Below are positions 9,152 through 16,784 of a DNA stretch of 23,444 nucleotides, piece by piece. This stretch comes from a bacterium (GTDB taxonomy: Bacteria > JAJRZV01): contig JAJRZV010000006.1 in the NCBI GenBank assembly GCA_024275095.1, forward strand, positions 1-23,444. Direction: 5' to 3'. The notes beneath the pieces were generated by a model, which had not been told where the DNA came from, searched no databases, and saw only the letters and a program-made list of their open reading frames with translations. Within the stretch, counting starts at the first letter, position 1, and each line of letters opens with the position of its first letter. A program made the position numbers and the translations under genes.

Positions 9152-9184
9152 GAATAAAAGAAACCGTCCAGGGAGCATTATTTA

Positions 9185-10273
9185 ATGTTGTGGAATTCGA
9201 ATGCAGATAGAAAAATCAAAATTGTTCTCAGTGATCTTCACATGTGTGGTGGCAGAATTCTTCCTGACGGAAATATTAATTATGCAGAAGATTTTCTGTA
9301 CGATCGCGAACTTGTGGATTTTCTTCATTACATTCAGGAAGAGTACAATGGCTTTGATATAGAAATTATCATTAACGGTGATTTCGTAGACTTCCTCAAA
9401 ACGGTAGGCGGTCTTCAGTACATCAGTGACATTCCCAAAGAAGCAGTGTATTCGGCACTGGAGCGAATAATTAATGGTCACAGTGAAGTATTTAAGGCGC
9501 TCAGAGATTTTATGAACTCAGGCCAGCATCATCTCACCATCATCGTGGGAAATCACGACCAGCCGCTTCTTTGTCCGGATGTGCAGGCTCGATTGAAGGA
9601 AGTTATTAGCGAACGAGTACGTTTTGTTCCTCTTTATTATCAATTTGAAGGTGTATTCGTTGCTCACGGGCACCAGTACGAACTTATACATCGCTTTAAT
9701 GTGCACAAGTTATGGGTAAGGGATACGAATGGAAGAGAAGTCCTGAACATGCCGTGGGGCAGTTATTTTGTGGTTGAATTCCTCAATCCTTTGAAAAAAG
9801 AGAAACCCGTGATAGATCGGGTTAAACCGTTTAAAAATTTCCTTAAGTGGGGTCTCTACTTTGAAACATTTTACACGTTAAAAACTCTTGTCAGGCTGGT
9901 GTGGTTTTACATAAGAAACCGTTTTTTCACATCTGATCCTATGCGCCGACGCAAATTTGCTGCAGGATTTTCTGATCTCATGGATGCGATCCTGCACCGA
10001 ACCCTCGAGGCCAACGCAAAACGCATACTCAAACGAGAGGACATTCACACTGTGGTTTTCGGTCACAGCCATATACCCCTTTTTCGTATTTTTCACGGCA
10101 AGCAGTATTTCAATACAGGCACATGGACGGAAAATATCAGCCTTGATATGACAGATTTTGGACGATCCAACCCCATGTCATTTTTACTTTTCCGGTACGT
10201 GGATGGACGCCCCGTGGGTTCTCTTCTCAGGTGGCGCGGTGAGTACCGTCCAGTAGAAGAGATGCTTCCCTAA
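9185..10273 (+). CDS. Calcineurin-like metallophosphoesterase (LpxH-like)
   Basis: A 362-aa phosphoesterase with the full two-metal motif set: SDLH (D17, H19), NGDFVDF (D66), GNHD (N123, H124), HGH (161-163) and GHSH (293-296). Family members hydrolyse phosphomonoesters, phosphodiesters or pyrophosphates. The SDLH and GDFVDF context resembles LpxH, the UDP-2,3-diacylglucosamine pyrophosphatase of lipid A synthesis, but the protein is about 120 residues longer. The extra part includes an aromatic and basic stretch (about 215-250, FETFYTLKTLVRLVWFYIRNRFF) that could be an amphipathic or membrane-contacting helix pair. The ATG at 9185 has only a modest GGGAG upstream. It is 338 bases before mraZ, so it is not clearly part of that operon. 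Function in lipid A synthesis is a guess. Confidence 0.8.
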   Translation: MLWNSNADRKIKIVLSDLHMCGGRILPDGNINYAEDFLYDRELVDFLHYIQEEYNGFDIEIIINGDFVDFLKTVGGLQYISDIPKEAVYSALERIINGHSEVFKALRDFMNSGQHHLTIIVGNHDQPLLCPDVQARLKEVISERVRFVPLYYQFEGVFVAHGHQYELIHRFNVHKLWVRDTNGREVLNMPWGSYFVVEFLNPLKKEKPVIDRVKPFKNFLKWGLYFETFYTLKTLVRLVWFYIRNRFFTSDPMRRRKFAAGFSDLMDAILHRTLEANAKRILKREDIHTVVFGHSHIPLFRIFHGKQYFNTGTWTENISLDMTDFGRSNPMSFLLFRYVDGRPVGSLLRWRGEYRPVEEMLP

Positions 10274-10314
10274 AGTAAATATTTTTTGGAAAATTTTCGG
10301 TCTCCAGGCCCGAG

Positions 10315-10326
10315 TTTAAAGTGGGA
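10315..10326 (+). promoter_or_regulatory. Isolated MraZ-like box
   Basis: TTTAAAGTGGGA matches the AAAGTGGG pattern of the main array at 10569-10594, about 250 bases upstream of it. Being single, it may be chance. Confidence 0.25.
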
Positions 10327-10344
10327 AAAAATTACCCTTTTGCC

Positions 10345-10361
10345 TCCCACATTTCTCCCAC
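10345..10361 (-). promoter_or_regulatory. Pair of reverse-oriented GTGGGA boxes
   Basis: TCCCAC occurs at 10345-10350 and 10356-10361, that is GTGGGA twice on the minus strand at an 11-base period. It could be an auxiliary MraZ site; the period differs by one from the main array. Confidence 0.25.
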
Positions 10362-10416
10362 CAGGTTGGTGTTTGATATACTGGTTAAAAGGAAGTAAAG
10401 GCAGATTGTTAAAACA

Positions 10417-10429
10417 TGAAGAATCTTCA
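10417..10429. repeat. Palindrome TGAAGA-A-TCTTCA
   Basis: Perfect six-base arms around one central base. Could bind a dimeric regulator; no matching known operator is recognised. Confidence 0.4.
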
Positions 10430-10440
10430 GTAATATTTGT

Positions 10441-10457
10441 GAAAATACTGTATTTTC
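10441..10457. repeat. Palindrome GAAAATAC-T-GTATTTTC
   Basis: Perfect eight-base arms around one central base. The inner part ACTGTA also has a partner TACAGT at 10469-10474, sixteen bases on. Possible operator or RNA stem; the CTGT to ACAG spacing is too long for a standard LexA box. Confidence 0.45.
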
Positions 10458-10532
10458 GCTGCTATATGTACAGTGCTACATTTTTAACCGAAATCTCCTC
10501 AAAAATACTGCTTTTTTAATATCAAAAAATAC

Positions 10533-10560
10533 TTGACAGGCTGTCCACACAGGGTAAAAT
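10533..10560 (+). promoter_or_regulatory. Sigma70-type promoter of the dcw operon
   Basis: TTGACA (10533-10538) matches the -35 consensus exactly. TAAAAT (10555-10560) is a five-of-six -10 match after a 16-base spacer. Transcription would begin near 10567, directly at the first MraZ box, so bound MraZ would cover the initiation region. Confidence 0.75.
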
Positions 10561-10568
10561 GTCACCGA

Positions 10569-10594
10569 GTGGGGTAAAGTGGGTCAAAGTGGGA
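10569..10594 (+). promoter_or_regulatory. MraZ operator (three GTGGGN direct repeats)
   Basis: GTGGGG (10569), GTGGGT (10579) and GTGGGA (10589) repeat every ten bases with AAA-ending spacers (TAAA, CAAA). MraZ is known to bind TGGGN direct repeats with about ten-base periodicity upstream of its own gene. A degenerate fourth element, GGGGTT (10599-10604), continues the period and doubles as the purine-rich ribosome binding site for mraZ, nine bases from the ATG. This points to autoregulation. Confidence 0.85.
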
Positions 10595-10611
10595 CAAAGG
10601 GGTTTTGATTA

Positions 10612-11049
10612 ATGTTCTTGGGGACATACTATCATACGATTGACGAGAAAGGGAGACTGGCTATTCCCAGTAAGTTCCGGGAGATTATTACGGGACGTTA
10701 CGAGAATCGCCTGGTTATGACACCTTTTAAATCATGTATTTTCGTATACCCCCTGGCTGAGTGGGAAAAGCTTGTGGAGAAGGTGGAACAGCTTCCCATG
10801 TTCGATGACCGCAAAAGAAATTTCCGGCGGCTTTTGTATTCACCCGCCATAGAATCTCCCATGGATAAACAGGGACGTATCCTTATTCCCCAGCCGCTTA
10901 GAAATATCATCAAGTTGGGTAAAGAGGTGGCCATTGTGGGAATGAACAACATGATTGAAATATGGCCGCGGGAGAGATGGGAATTAAAGTATCAGGAGAT
11001 TCTGGATGAGCTCGGTGATCTCAGCGCGTTACATGACCTGGGCATTTGA
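10612..11049 (+). CDS. mraZ: Transcriptional regulator MraZ
   Basis: A 145-aa protein of typical MraZ length, first gene of the division and cell wall cluster. It has the two AbrB-like SpoVT-type DNA-binding half-domains: residues 8-25 (HTIDEKGRLAIPSKFREI) and 83-98 (PMDKQGRILIPQPLRN), each with the D.KGR..IP core. MraZ forms a ring-shaped oligomer that binds repeated TGGGN boxes and controls the dcw operon; the boxes lie directly upstream at 10569-10594. The ATG is preceded by AAAGGGG. The last codons run past the GTG start region of rsmH's longer frame but end eleven bases before the chosen rsmH start. Confidence 0.95.
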   Translation: MFLGTYYHTIDEKGRLAIPSKFREIITGRYENRLVMTPFKSCIFVYPLAEWEKLVEKVEQLPMFDDRKRNFRRLLYSPAIESPMDKQGRILIPQPLRNIIKLGKEVAIVGMNNMIEIWPRERWELKYQEILDELGDLSALHDLGI

Positions 11050-11059
11050 GAGGTCACTG

Positions 11060-11956
11060 GTGGATTTTGCTCCGGTTCACGAGCCCGTCATGGTTGAAGA
11101 GGTTCTCGAGGCTCTTCGGCCGGAGAAGGGACGCTTTTTTCTGGATGCGACCTGTGGTACCGGTGGACACAGTCTGGCCATAGCAGAGCGCATATCGAGC
11201 GAGGCGGTACTGGTAAGCAATGATTGGGACAGGAGTGTGCTTGAAATCGCGAAGGAACGTTTGTTGCGTCAAAACAAACAAATAGTAATCACAAATTTTA
11301 ACTTTGCTTCGCTCAACAACATTTCAGCAGCATCAGGTATTCGGAAATTCGATGGTGTGCTGGCTGATCTGGGTCTTTCTTCCTTTCAGCTCGATGATCC
11401 TCGCAGAGGTTTTTCGTTCCAGAGCGAAGGCATCCTGGATATGAGAATGAGTGATTTTCTCTCTCTTACTGCTCGCGAACTGGTGAATACACTCAGCGAG
11501 CAGGAATTGGCACGTATTATTTCCACCTACGGGGAAGAAAAGAAGGCGAGGCGGATAGCGCGAGCTATTGTAAAGAGACGGGCAAAACAACCTATCAGTA
11601 CAACACGTGAATTGGCGGAAATTATTGAAAAGCTCGGTGTGAGGAGAGGGCGCATACATCCTGCGACCAGGACATTCCAGGCTCTCCGGATAGCAGTGAA
11701 CGATGAACTGGGAAACCTGGAGCGTTTCCTCAGCAATTTGCCGCAATTTGTTGCACCCGGCGCACGGGTTGTAATCATCAGTTTTCATTCGCTTGAGGAT
11801 CGCCTGGTTAAAAGGGCTTTTAAAGCATGGGCAAAGGAAAAGAAAGGTCGTGTTCTTTTTAAGAAACCACTGAGGCCTTCAAAGGAAGAGGTGAGTCGGA
11901 ACCCGAGAGCACGGAGTGCAAAACTGAGATCATTTATTTTTGAAAGTGAGAGATGA
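11060..11956 (+). CDS. rsmH: 16S rRNA (cytosine(1402)-N(4))-methyltransferase RsmH (MraW)
   Basis: A 298-aa S-adenosylmethionine-dependent enzyme that N4-methylates C1402 in the 16S rRNA decoding centre. I chose GTG at 11060: GAGAGG (11048-11053) sits six bases upstream and the protein then begins VDFAPVHEPVMVEEVLEAL, matching family starts. An ATG at 11033 or 11006 would give a longer N-terminus inside mraZ. Motifs: SAM site DATCGTGGHS (29-38), FDGVLADLGLSSFQLDDPRRGFS, HPATRTFQALRIAVNDEL, and VVIISFHSLEDRLVKRAFK, with the usual C-terminal NPRARSAKLR. Eleven-base gap after mraZ; stop overlaps the ftsL start as ATGA. Confidence 0.95.
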   Translation: MDFAPVHEPVMVEEVLEALRPEKGRFFLDATCGTGGHSLAIAERISSEAVLVSNDWDRSVLEIAKERLLRQNKQIVITNFNFASLNNISAASGIRKFDGVLADLGLSSFQLDDPRRGFSFQSEGILDMRMSDFLSLTARELVNTLSEQELARIISTYGEEKKARRIARAIVKRRAKQPISTTRELAEIIEKLGVRRGRIHPATRTFQALRIAVNDELGNLERFLSNLPQFVAPGARVVIISFHSLEDRLVKRAFKAWAKEKKGRVLFKKPLRPSKEEVSRNPRARSAKLRSFIFESER

Positions 11957-12228
11957 CAAGAATGTTTATCATCACGTTATTTGTGGGGCTGCTTATCATG
12001 GCTCCTCTGATGGTCATTGTATGGGCAAGGAGTGAGGTTGTAACAACGGGATATCGAATTTCGGAGTTGCTGAAGGAAAGAGAAAAGCTGAGGGAGGTCA
12101 ATATTCGCTTGAGACAGGAGATTAATTCGCTCACGTCTCCTCAAAGACTGCGCAGGATCGCCACAGAGAAAGGATTTCAGAGAGCTGGCCGTGGACGCAT
12201 TATTGTCATCGTGGAGGAAGGAGATTGA
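11953..12228 (+). CDS. ftsL: Cell division protein FtsL
   Basis: A 91-aa bitopic membrane protein. FtsL forms a complex with FtsB and FtsQ and helps activate FtsWI at the division site. The sequence is poorly conserved in general; identification rests on size, topology and position between rsmH and ftsI. One transmembrane segment (about residues 4-24, MFIITLFVGLLIMAPLMVIVW) is followed by a charged coiled coil (36-62, LLKEREKLREVNIRLRQEI) with heptad-like spacing, and a short tail SLTSPQRLRRIATEKGFQ typical of FtsL and FtsB proteins. The ATG overlaps the rsmH stop, indicating translational coupling. Confidence 0.88.
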   Translation: MTRMFIITLFVGLLIMAPLMVIVWARSEVVTTGYRISELLKEREKLREVNIRLRQEINSLTSPQRLRRIATEKGFQRAGRGRIIVIVEEGD

Positions 12229-13994
12229 CGAGACGCCATTTACATCACACATACGATGTAAAGGTGAACATTAGAATGGCTGTAGTGGGTTCCTTGCTGG
12301 CTGTTCTTTTCGTATGTGTTGAATTGAGAGCTTTCTACATTCAGGTACTGCAAAATAAAAACTATTCACGCAAGGCCAGTAACATGCACCAGAGACGAAT
12401 AACACTGTACCCGCGTCGTGGCACGATTTACGACAGAGCTGGTAAACCCCTGGCTCTCACTGTGAAAGCACCGTCGATTTACATCCGACCACGTGAAATA
12501 AAAGATAAAAAAGCTGCTATTCAGTTTCTTCACGGGGTTCTCGGTATCTCACGAAGCCGGGCTGTCAAGATGGTTAAAAGTAAAAATTACTTTCTCTGGG
12601 TTAAACGCTACGCCAGCGAGAGACTCGCGAAAAAGGTCAGTGATGCGGGATTCAAGGGATTTGGGATCATAATGGAGTATAAACGCGTGTATCCCCAGGG
12701 GCCTCTTGCGGCGCATTTGTTGGGTTTTGCAGGAGTGGACACGCGTGGTCTGGAAGGTATAGAAGAAGAATACAACAAGATCCTCCAGCCTGATCCGGTT
12801 GAAATACGCATAGAGAAGGATGGTTTTAGCCGCGGCATTGTCATGGATGTGGACGAATACTTTGCCAATGCCGAAGGCAACTCCATTGTGCTGACCATTG
12901 ATACCCGCATCCAGGCTGTACTTGAGGAAGAGCTCCGTCATGCTTGTGAAGAATTTGAGGCAAAGTATTGCATGGGGCTTGTCATGAGCCCGAATACAGG
13001 TGAAGTGCTCGCGGGCGCTGTTTATCCCTCCTTTGACCCGAATCATTTCAGCGATTATTCCCGCACTCAATGGAGAAATCGCCTCATAACAGATGTGATA
13101 GAACCCGGTTCCACCTTCAAGGTTTTTCTTCTGGCAACCGCGCTTCAGGAGAAAGTTGTTTCCCTCGATGAGCTCTTTTATTGTGAGAACGGACGCTACC
13201 CTTTTTACGACCGTGTAATTTCAGACTACAAGCCTTTTGGATACTTATCTGTCGAAGAAACAGTGGTGTACTCTTCCAATATCTGTGCAGGAAAAATCGC
13301 ACTTGAGCTGGGAACTGAGCGCATGTTCAGTTATATTCGTGCATTCGGTTTTGGTGAGAGAACGGGAATCGATTTTCCAGGTGAGAGCTTGGGAATTTTG
13401 CGTGACCCGTCAGAATGGTCACCGGTTGACCTGTTCAGTGCGGGATTCGGCCAGGGCCTGGGAGTGACTCCTTTGCAACTGCTCAATGCGTTCAACGCCG
13501 TTATTAACGGAGGCTACCTGCTTCGCCCGTATCTTGTCGCAGAGATACGCTCGCCGGAGGGCAGGGTGTTGCGGCACACGCCTGTGCTTTTCAAGAGGAG
13601 GATTCTTGATGAACGCGTATCTGCACTCGTGCGCACAACCCTTGTAAAAGTTGTGGAGGAAGGTACGGGACGAAATGCCAGGATACCCGGGTATAAGGTG
13701 GGCGGTAAGACCGGGACGGCTCAGAAGTTCGATATAGAAGAGGGACGATATTCCGACGAAAAGTACCACGCTCTCTTCATCGGGATGGCTCCGGCCCGGA
13801 ATCCCAAATTTTCCATTCTTATTGTGGTAGATGAGCCTCAAAAAAGTATTTACGGAGGAGAGGTCGCGGCTCCGGTATTCAGGCGGGTGATGGAATACGC
13901 TTTGAGAGCGTACGACATTCCTCCTGATGTGCCTCCTGACACAACCTTCACCAGGGTGGGGTTGGCCGGTGAAACTGGCAGAACTTATCAATGA
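12225..13994 (+). CDS. ftsI: Septal peptidoglycan transpeptidase FtsI (class B penicillin-binding protein)
   Basis: A 589-aa class B penicillin-binding protein that cross-links septal peptidoglycan with FtsW. It starts at TTG 12225, overlapping the ftsL stop as TTGA, with GGAGG seven bases upstream. One N-terminal transmembrane segment (about 18-38) is followed by the pedestal/dimerisation domain (RRGTIYDRAGKPLALT near residue 65) and the transpeptidase domain with all three active-site motifs: STFK (S296, K299), SSN (350-352) and KTGT (495-498). FGQGLGVTPLQLLNAF is a conserved segment. There is no C-terminal PASTA domain. Its end overlaps murE by 26 bases. Confidence 0.95.
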   Translation: MTRRHLHHTYDVKVNIRMAVVGSLLAVLFVCVELRAFYIQVLQNKNYSRKASNMHQRRITLYPRRGTIYDRAGKPLALTVKAPSIYIRPREIKDKKAAIQFLHGVLGISRSRAVKMVKSKNYFLWVKRYASERLAKKVSDAGFKGFGIIMEYKRVYPQGPLAAHLLGFAGVDTRGLEGIEEEYNKILQPDPVEIRIEKDGFSRGIVMDVDEYFANAEGNSIVLTIDTRIQAVLEEELRHACEEFEAKYCMGLVMSPNTGEVLAGAVYPSFDPNHFSDYSRTQWRNRLITDVIEPGSTFKVFLLATALQEKVVSLDELFYCENGRYPFYDRVISDYKPFGYLSVEETVVYSSNICAGKIALELGTERMFSYIRAFGFGERTGIDFPGESLGILRDPSEWSPVDLFSAGFGQGLGVTPLQLLNAFNAVINGGYLLRPYLVAEIRSPEGRVLRHTPVLFKRRILDERVSALVRTTLVKVVEEGTGRNARIPGYKVGGKTGTAQKFDIEEGRYSDEKYHALFIGMAPARNPKFSILIVVDEPQKSIYGGEVAAPVFRRVMEYALRAYDIPPDVPPDTTFTRVGLAGETGRTYQ

Positions 13995-15441
13995 GAAAAT
14001 TTTTTCTATCGAGGGAGATGCACAGGTGGATATAAGGGGAGTGACAGCGGATTCCAGGAAAGTACAAAAAGGTTACCTGTTTTTTGCTCTTAAAGGTACC
14101 AGTGCGCATGGAATCCAATTTGCCGAAGATGCCGTCAGTCGAGGTGCAGTGGCTGTGGTGACAGATGAGAATGTAAGCATTAACGGTTCGGTTACTGTGT
14201 ATGTAAAAGATGCTCGTGCGGCGTATGCAAAGGCGGCTGCCCGCTTTTACGGAGAGCCGTCGCTTCGTCTTGAAGTTCTCCTGGTTACCGGGACCAACGG
14301 GAAAAGCACGGTAGTGTATCTTCTTCAAAAGGTGGTCTCGGCCCTGGGTGAGAAAAGCGCCTATGTGGGTACGCTCGGTGCTGTGGAATATCCTGGAAAG
14401 ATTGATCTGACGACTCCCGATGCGGCGGAGTTTCAAAAATTGCTCAGGTGGTATGCAGATTCCGGTTACAGGTATGTTTTCGCAGAAGCCTCTTCCCACG
14501 CGCTGGACCAGAAGCGGATAGACTGCGTGTATCCGCGGGTGTGTGTTTTTACGAACCTTTCGCACGACCATCTGGACTATCACACGGACATGGACACATA
14601 TTTTAAAGCGAAAGCACGGTTGTTTCAGGAAATACTGAGGAGTTCGCCGAAGAAGCCCCGTTTTGCCGTTATCAATGCAGATGATCCTTACGGTCAGCGG
14701 CTTATGCAGATGTTGGAAAATACCGACGAAGTGGTTACGTACGGCATAAGGGAAAAGGCCGATGTAAAAGGTTTTGTTAAAACGTCTTCTCTAAAGGGGT
14801 TGCGTCTGTGTGTGAGCCTGAAAAATGCAGAATTTGAGGTAGAAAGTCCGCTCATAGGCGAGCACAACGCGTACAATCTTCTGGCTGTTGTCGCTTCGCT
14901 TCCGGCATTTGGAATTGACCCTGTAAAAGCTGCTCCACATTTTCGGGACGTACCTCCGCCTCCGGGAAGGCTGGAGAATGCCGGCGCTTCATCTGGAAAA
15001 TTCATTTTTGTTGATTACGCTCACACACCTGATGCCCTGGAAAAGGTACTTTCGGTGCTTCGTTCTCTGACCAGGGGCAGACTCATCGTGGTTTTCGGTT
15101 GCGGAGGTGACAGAGACAGGGAGAAGCGCCCTCAAATGGGGAGAATTGCCGAAGAACTGGCGGATGTCGTTGTGGTGACCTCTGATAACCCGCGCAGCGA
15201 AGATCCTTTTGCGATTATTCGGGACATCCTTCAGGGCATGAAAAATCCATCTTCTGTGACAGTGGAAGAAAATCGCAGGAAGGCCATTCAGCATGCTGTC
15301 GGAATTATGCGTAAAGATGATGTTCTGCTCATAGCCGGTAAAGGCCACGAAGACTACCAGATTATCGGAGATAAAAGGATTCACTTTGACGACAGGGAAG
15401 AAGTAACAAAGGCACTTCAGGGGAGCGATGAATCTCAGTGA
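13969..15441 (+). CDS. murE: UDP-MurNAc-L-Ala-D-Glu:meso-diaminopimelate ligase MurE
   Basis: A 490-aa cytoplasmic Mur ligase adding the third residue of the stem peptide. I chose GTG 13969 (VKLAELINEKIF) rather than ATG 13927, because the longer start adds 14 residues that read over the ftsI end and look unlike MurE; a weak GGGTGGGG lies upstream. Motifs: substrate-binding GVTADSRKVQKG near residue 24, ATP-binding GTNGKST (108-114), SSHALDQKRID, and DNPR (406-409), the signature of meso-diaminopimelate rather than lysine selection. GKGHEDYQ is near the C-terminus. The murF start lies within its last 14 bases. Confidence 0.95.
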   Translation: MKLAELINEKIFSIEGDAQVDIRGVTADSRKVQKGYLFFALKGTSAHGIQFAEDAVSRGAVAVVTDENVSINGSVTVYVKDARAAYAKAAARFYGEPSLRLEVLLVTGTNGKSTVVYLLQKVVSALGEKSAYVGTLGAVEYPGKIDLTTPDAAEFQKLLRWYADSGYRYVFAEASSHALDQKRIDCVYPRVCVFTNLSHDHLDYHTDMDTYFKAKARLFQEILRSSPKKPRFAVINADDPYGQRLMQMLENTDEVVTYGIREKADVKGFVKTSSLKGLRLCVSLKNAEFEVESPLIGEHNAYNLLAVVASLPAFGIDPVKAAPHFRDVPPPPGRLENAGASSGKFIFVDYAHTPDALEKVLSVLRSLTRGRLIVVFGCGGDRDREKRPQMGRIAEELADVVVVTSDNPRSEDPFAIIRDILQGMKNPSSVTVEENRRKAIQHAVGIMRKDDVLLIAGKGHEDYQIIGDKRIHFDDREEVTKALQGSDESQ

Positions 15442-16783
15442 ACTTGTCAGGGAGATCACGGGTGTGAACGTCGAGACTGCATTAACCGGGGTGAGCATAG
15501 ACTCACGGACCATCACAGCTGGCCAGATGTTTGTGGCATTGAAAGGTAAGAGGTACGACGGCCACGACTTTGTGAAAGAGGCCCTGAGAAAAGGTGCAGC
15601 ACTGGTTGTGGTTGAGCGAGATCCCGGGATAGATACCCGGTGGGTGAAGGTGAATGATACATTGGAGTTTCTGTGGCGACTTGCTGCTTTACGCCGCGAG
15701 AAAACTTCCTGGCGTGTGGTGGGCGTTACGGGGTCTGCCGGGAAAACGACCACCAAAGATATTCTCGCGGAGGTGCTTTCTTTAAATGGAAAGGTAAGTG
15801 CCAGCGTAAAAAGCTACAACAATGTTATAGGCCTTTCTCTTTCTATCCTTAATGCACCATCAGATGCGGAATACCTGGTTCTTGAAATCGGGACAAACGC
15901 ACCCGGGGAAATTGCTTTTCTAACAGGTGTTGCCAGGCCCTTGATAGGTGTTATCACGCATGCAGGAGCAGCACACCTTGAGGGGCTCAAAACCGTAGCT
16001 CGCGTGATTCATGAAAAACTCGATCTTTTCAGACGTATGGACTCAGAAACTCTGAAAGTAGCAAATGGAGATATAAGACGCCTGAAAAAAAGAGCGGAGG
16101 AAGAGGGAATGGATGTACTGTGGTTTGGTTTACGCAAAGGAAACGACATCAGAATTCAACGCTGGAGGGCAGAAACCGACGGATGTGAATTCGAATGTAC
16201 GTTCAGGGATAAAACGGTGCGTGTAAAAATGGTGGGTTTTTATCACCGCGCGGCCGCGGCCAATACACTTCCAGCGGTGGCGGTAGGGCTGTGTGAAGGT
16301 CTTGAGGTCGGCGATATCGCTTCTGCTCTTTCGAGAATCCGTCCTGCCGCTGGCAGAGGTGTGCTGAAAAGGATCCGTCACGGTTTCTACATTTACGATG
16401 ATACTTATAATGCCAATCCCATATCTTTTCGTGCCGCCATCGAAGCGATGAGAAACATAGCAGGGCTGTTCGGCTTGGACACTCTCATCGCGATTGTTGG
16501 AGATATGGCCGAAATGGGACACAGAAGCTACACGGAGCACCTGCGCCTTGCTCAGAAGTTCATCCAGGAAGGTTACATTCAGGTTTTCTGTGTGGGTGAC
16601 CTGTGGCACAAAGCCGCCGGTACCCTCTCATCACGAATATTCACTGAGTGCAATGACGCGGTTGAAGCTGGTGAGCGTGCTTTTCAATTTGTGAAATCCC
16701 TGAGAAATGAAAAGCTGGGCATTCTGGTCAAGGGCTCAAGGGTGATGGAAATGGAAAAAGCCATCGCTGTGCTGGAGGGGTGA
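15428..16783 (+). CDS. murF: UDP-MurNAc-tripeptide:D-Ala-D-Ala ligase MurF
   Basis: A 451-aa Mur ligase that adds D-Ala-D-Ala to give UDP-MurNAc-pentapeptide. The ATG at 15428 lies in the murE end and follows AGGGGAG. Motifs: SIDSRTITAGQMFVALKG near residue 25, ATP-binding GVTGSAGKTTT (99-109), GTNAPGEIAFL, and DDTYNANPISFRAAIEAM in the central and C-terminal domains, a MurF hallmark. IVGDMAEMG follows, as in the family. It ends one base before the mraY start. Confidence 0.94.
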   Translation: MNLSELVREITGVNVETALTGVSIDSRTITAGQMFVALKGKRYDGHDFVKEALRKGAALVVVERDPGIDTRWVKVNDTLEFLWRLAALRREKTSWRVVGVTGSAGKTTTKDILAEVLSLNGKVSASVKSYNNVIGLSLSILNAPSDAEYLVLEIGTNAPGEIAFLTGVARPLIGVITHAGAAHLEGLKTVARVIHEKLDLFRRMDSETLKVANGDIRRLKKRAEEEGMDVLWFGLRKGNDIRIQRWRAETDGCEFECTFRDKTVRVKMVGFYHRAAAANTLPAVAVGLCEGLEVGDIASALSRIRPAAGRGVLKRIRHGFYIYDDTYNANPISFRAAIEAMRNIAGLFGLDTLIAIVGDMAEMGHRSYTEHLRLAQKFIQEGYIQVFCVGDLWHKAAGTLSSRIFTECNDAVEAGERAFQFVKSLRNEKLGILVKGSRVMEMEKAIAVLEG

Positions 16784-16784
16784 G

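Larger units (their letters stand above)
10274..10532. other. AT-rich intergenic stretch upstream of the dcw promoter
   Basis: No convincing gene. It holds the phosphoesterase gene's 3' flank, with no clear terminator hairpin plus T-run, an isolated GTGGGA box and an inverted pair of the same box, and several palindromes listed separately. A 77-codon frame from TTG 10286 has no ribosome binding site or recognisable sequence and is left out. Confidence 0.7.

Noticed and set aside
10441-10480. LexA-type SOS box
   Set aside because: CTGT and ACAG are present, but 18 bases separate them instead of the standard 8.
10286-10519. 77-codon frame in the mraZ upstream gap
   Set aside because: TTG start without ribosome binding site, AT-driven composition, overlaps candidate operator sequences.
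13927-13968. Upstream ATG start for murE
   Set aside because: The added residues read over the ftsI C-terminus and do not resemble a MurE N-terminus; GTG 13969 fits better.
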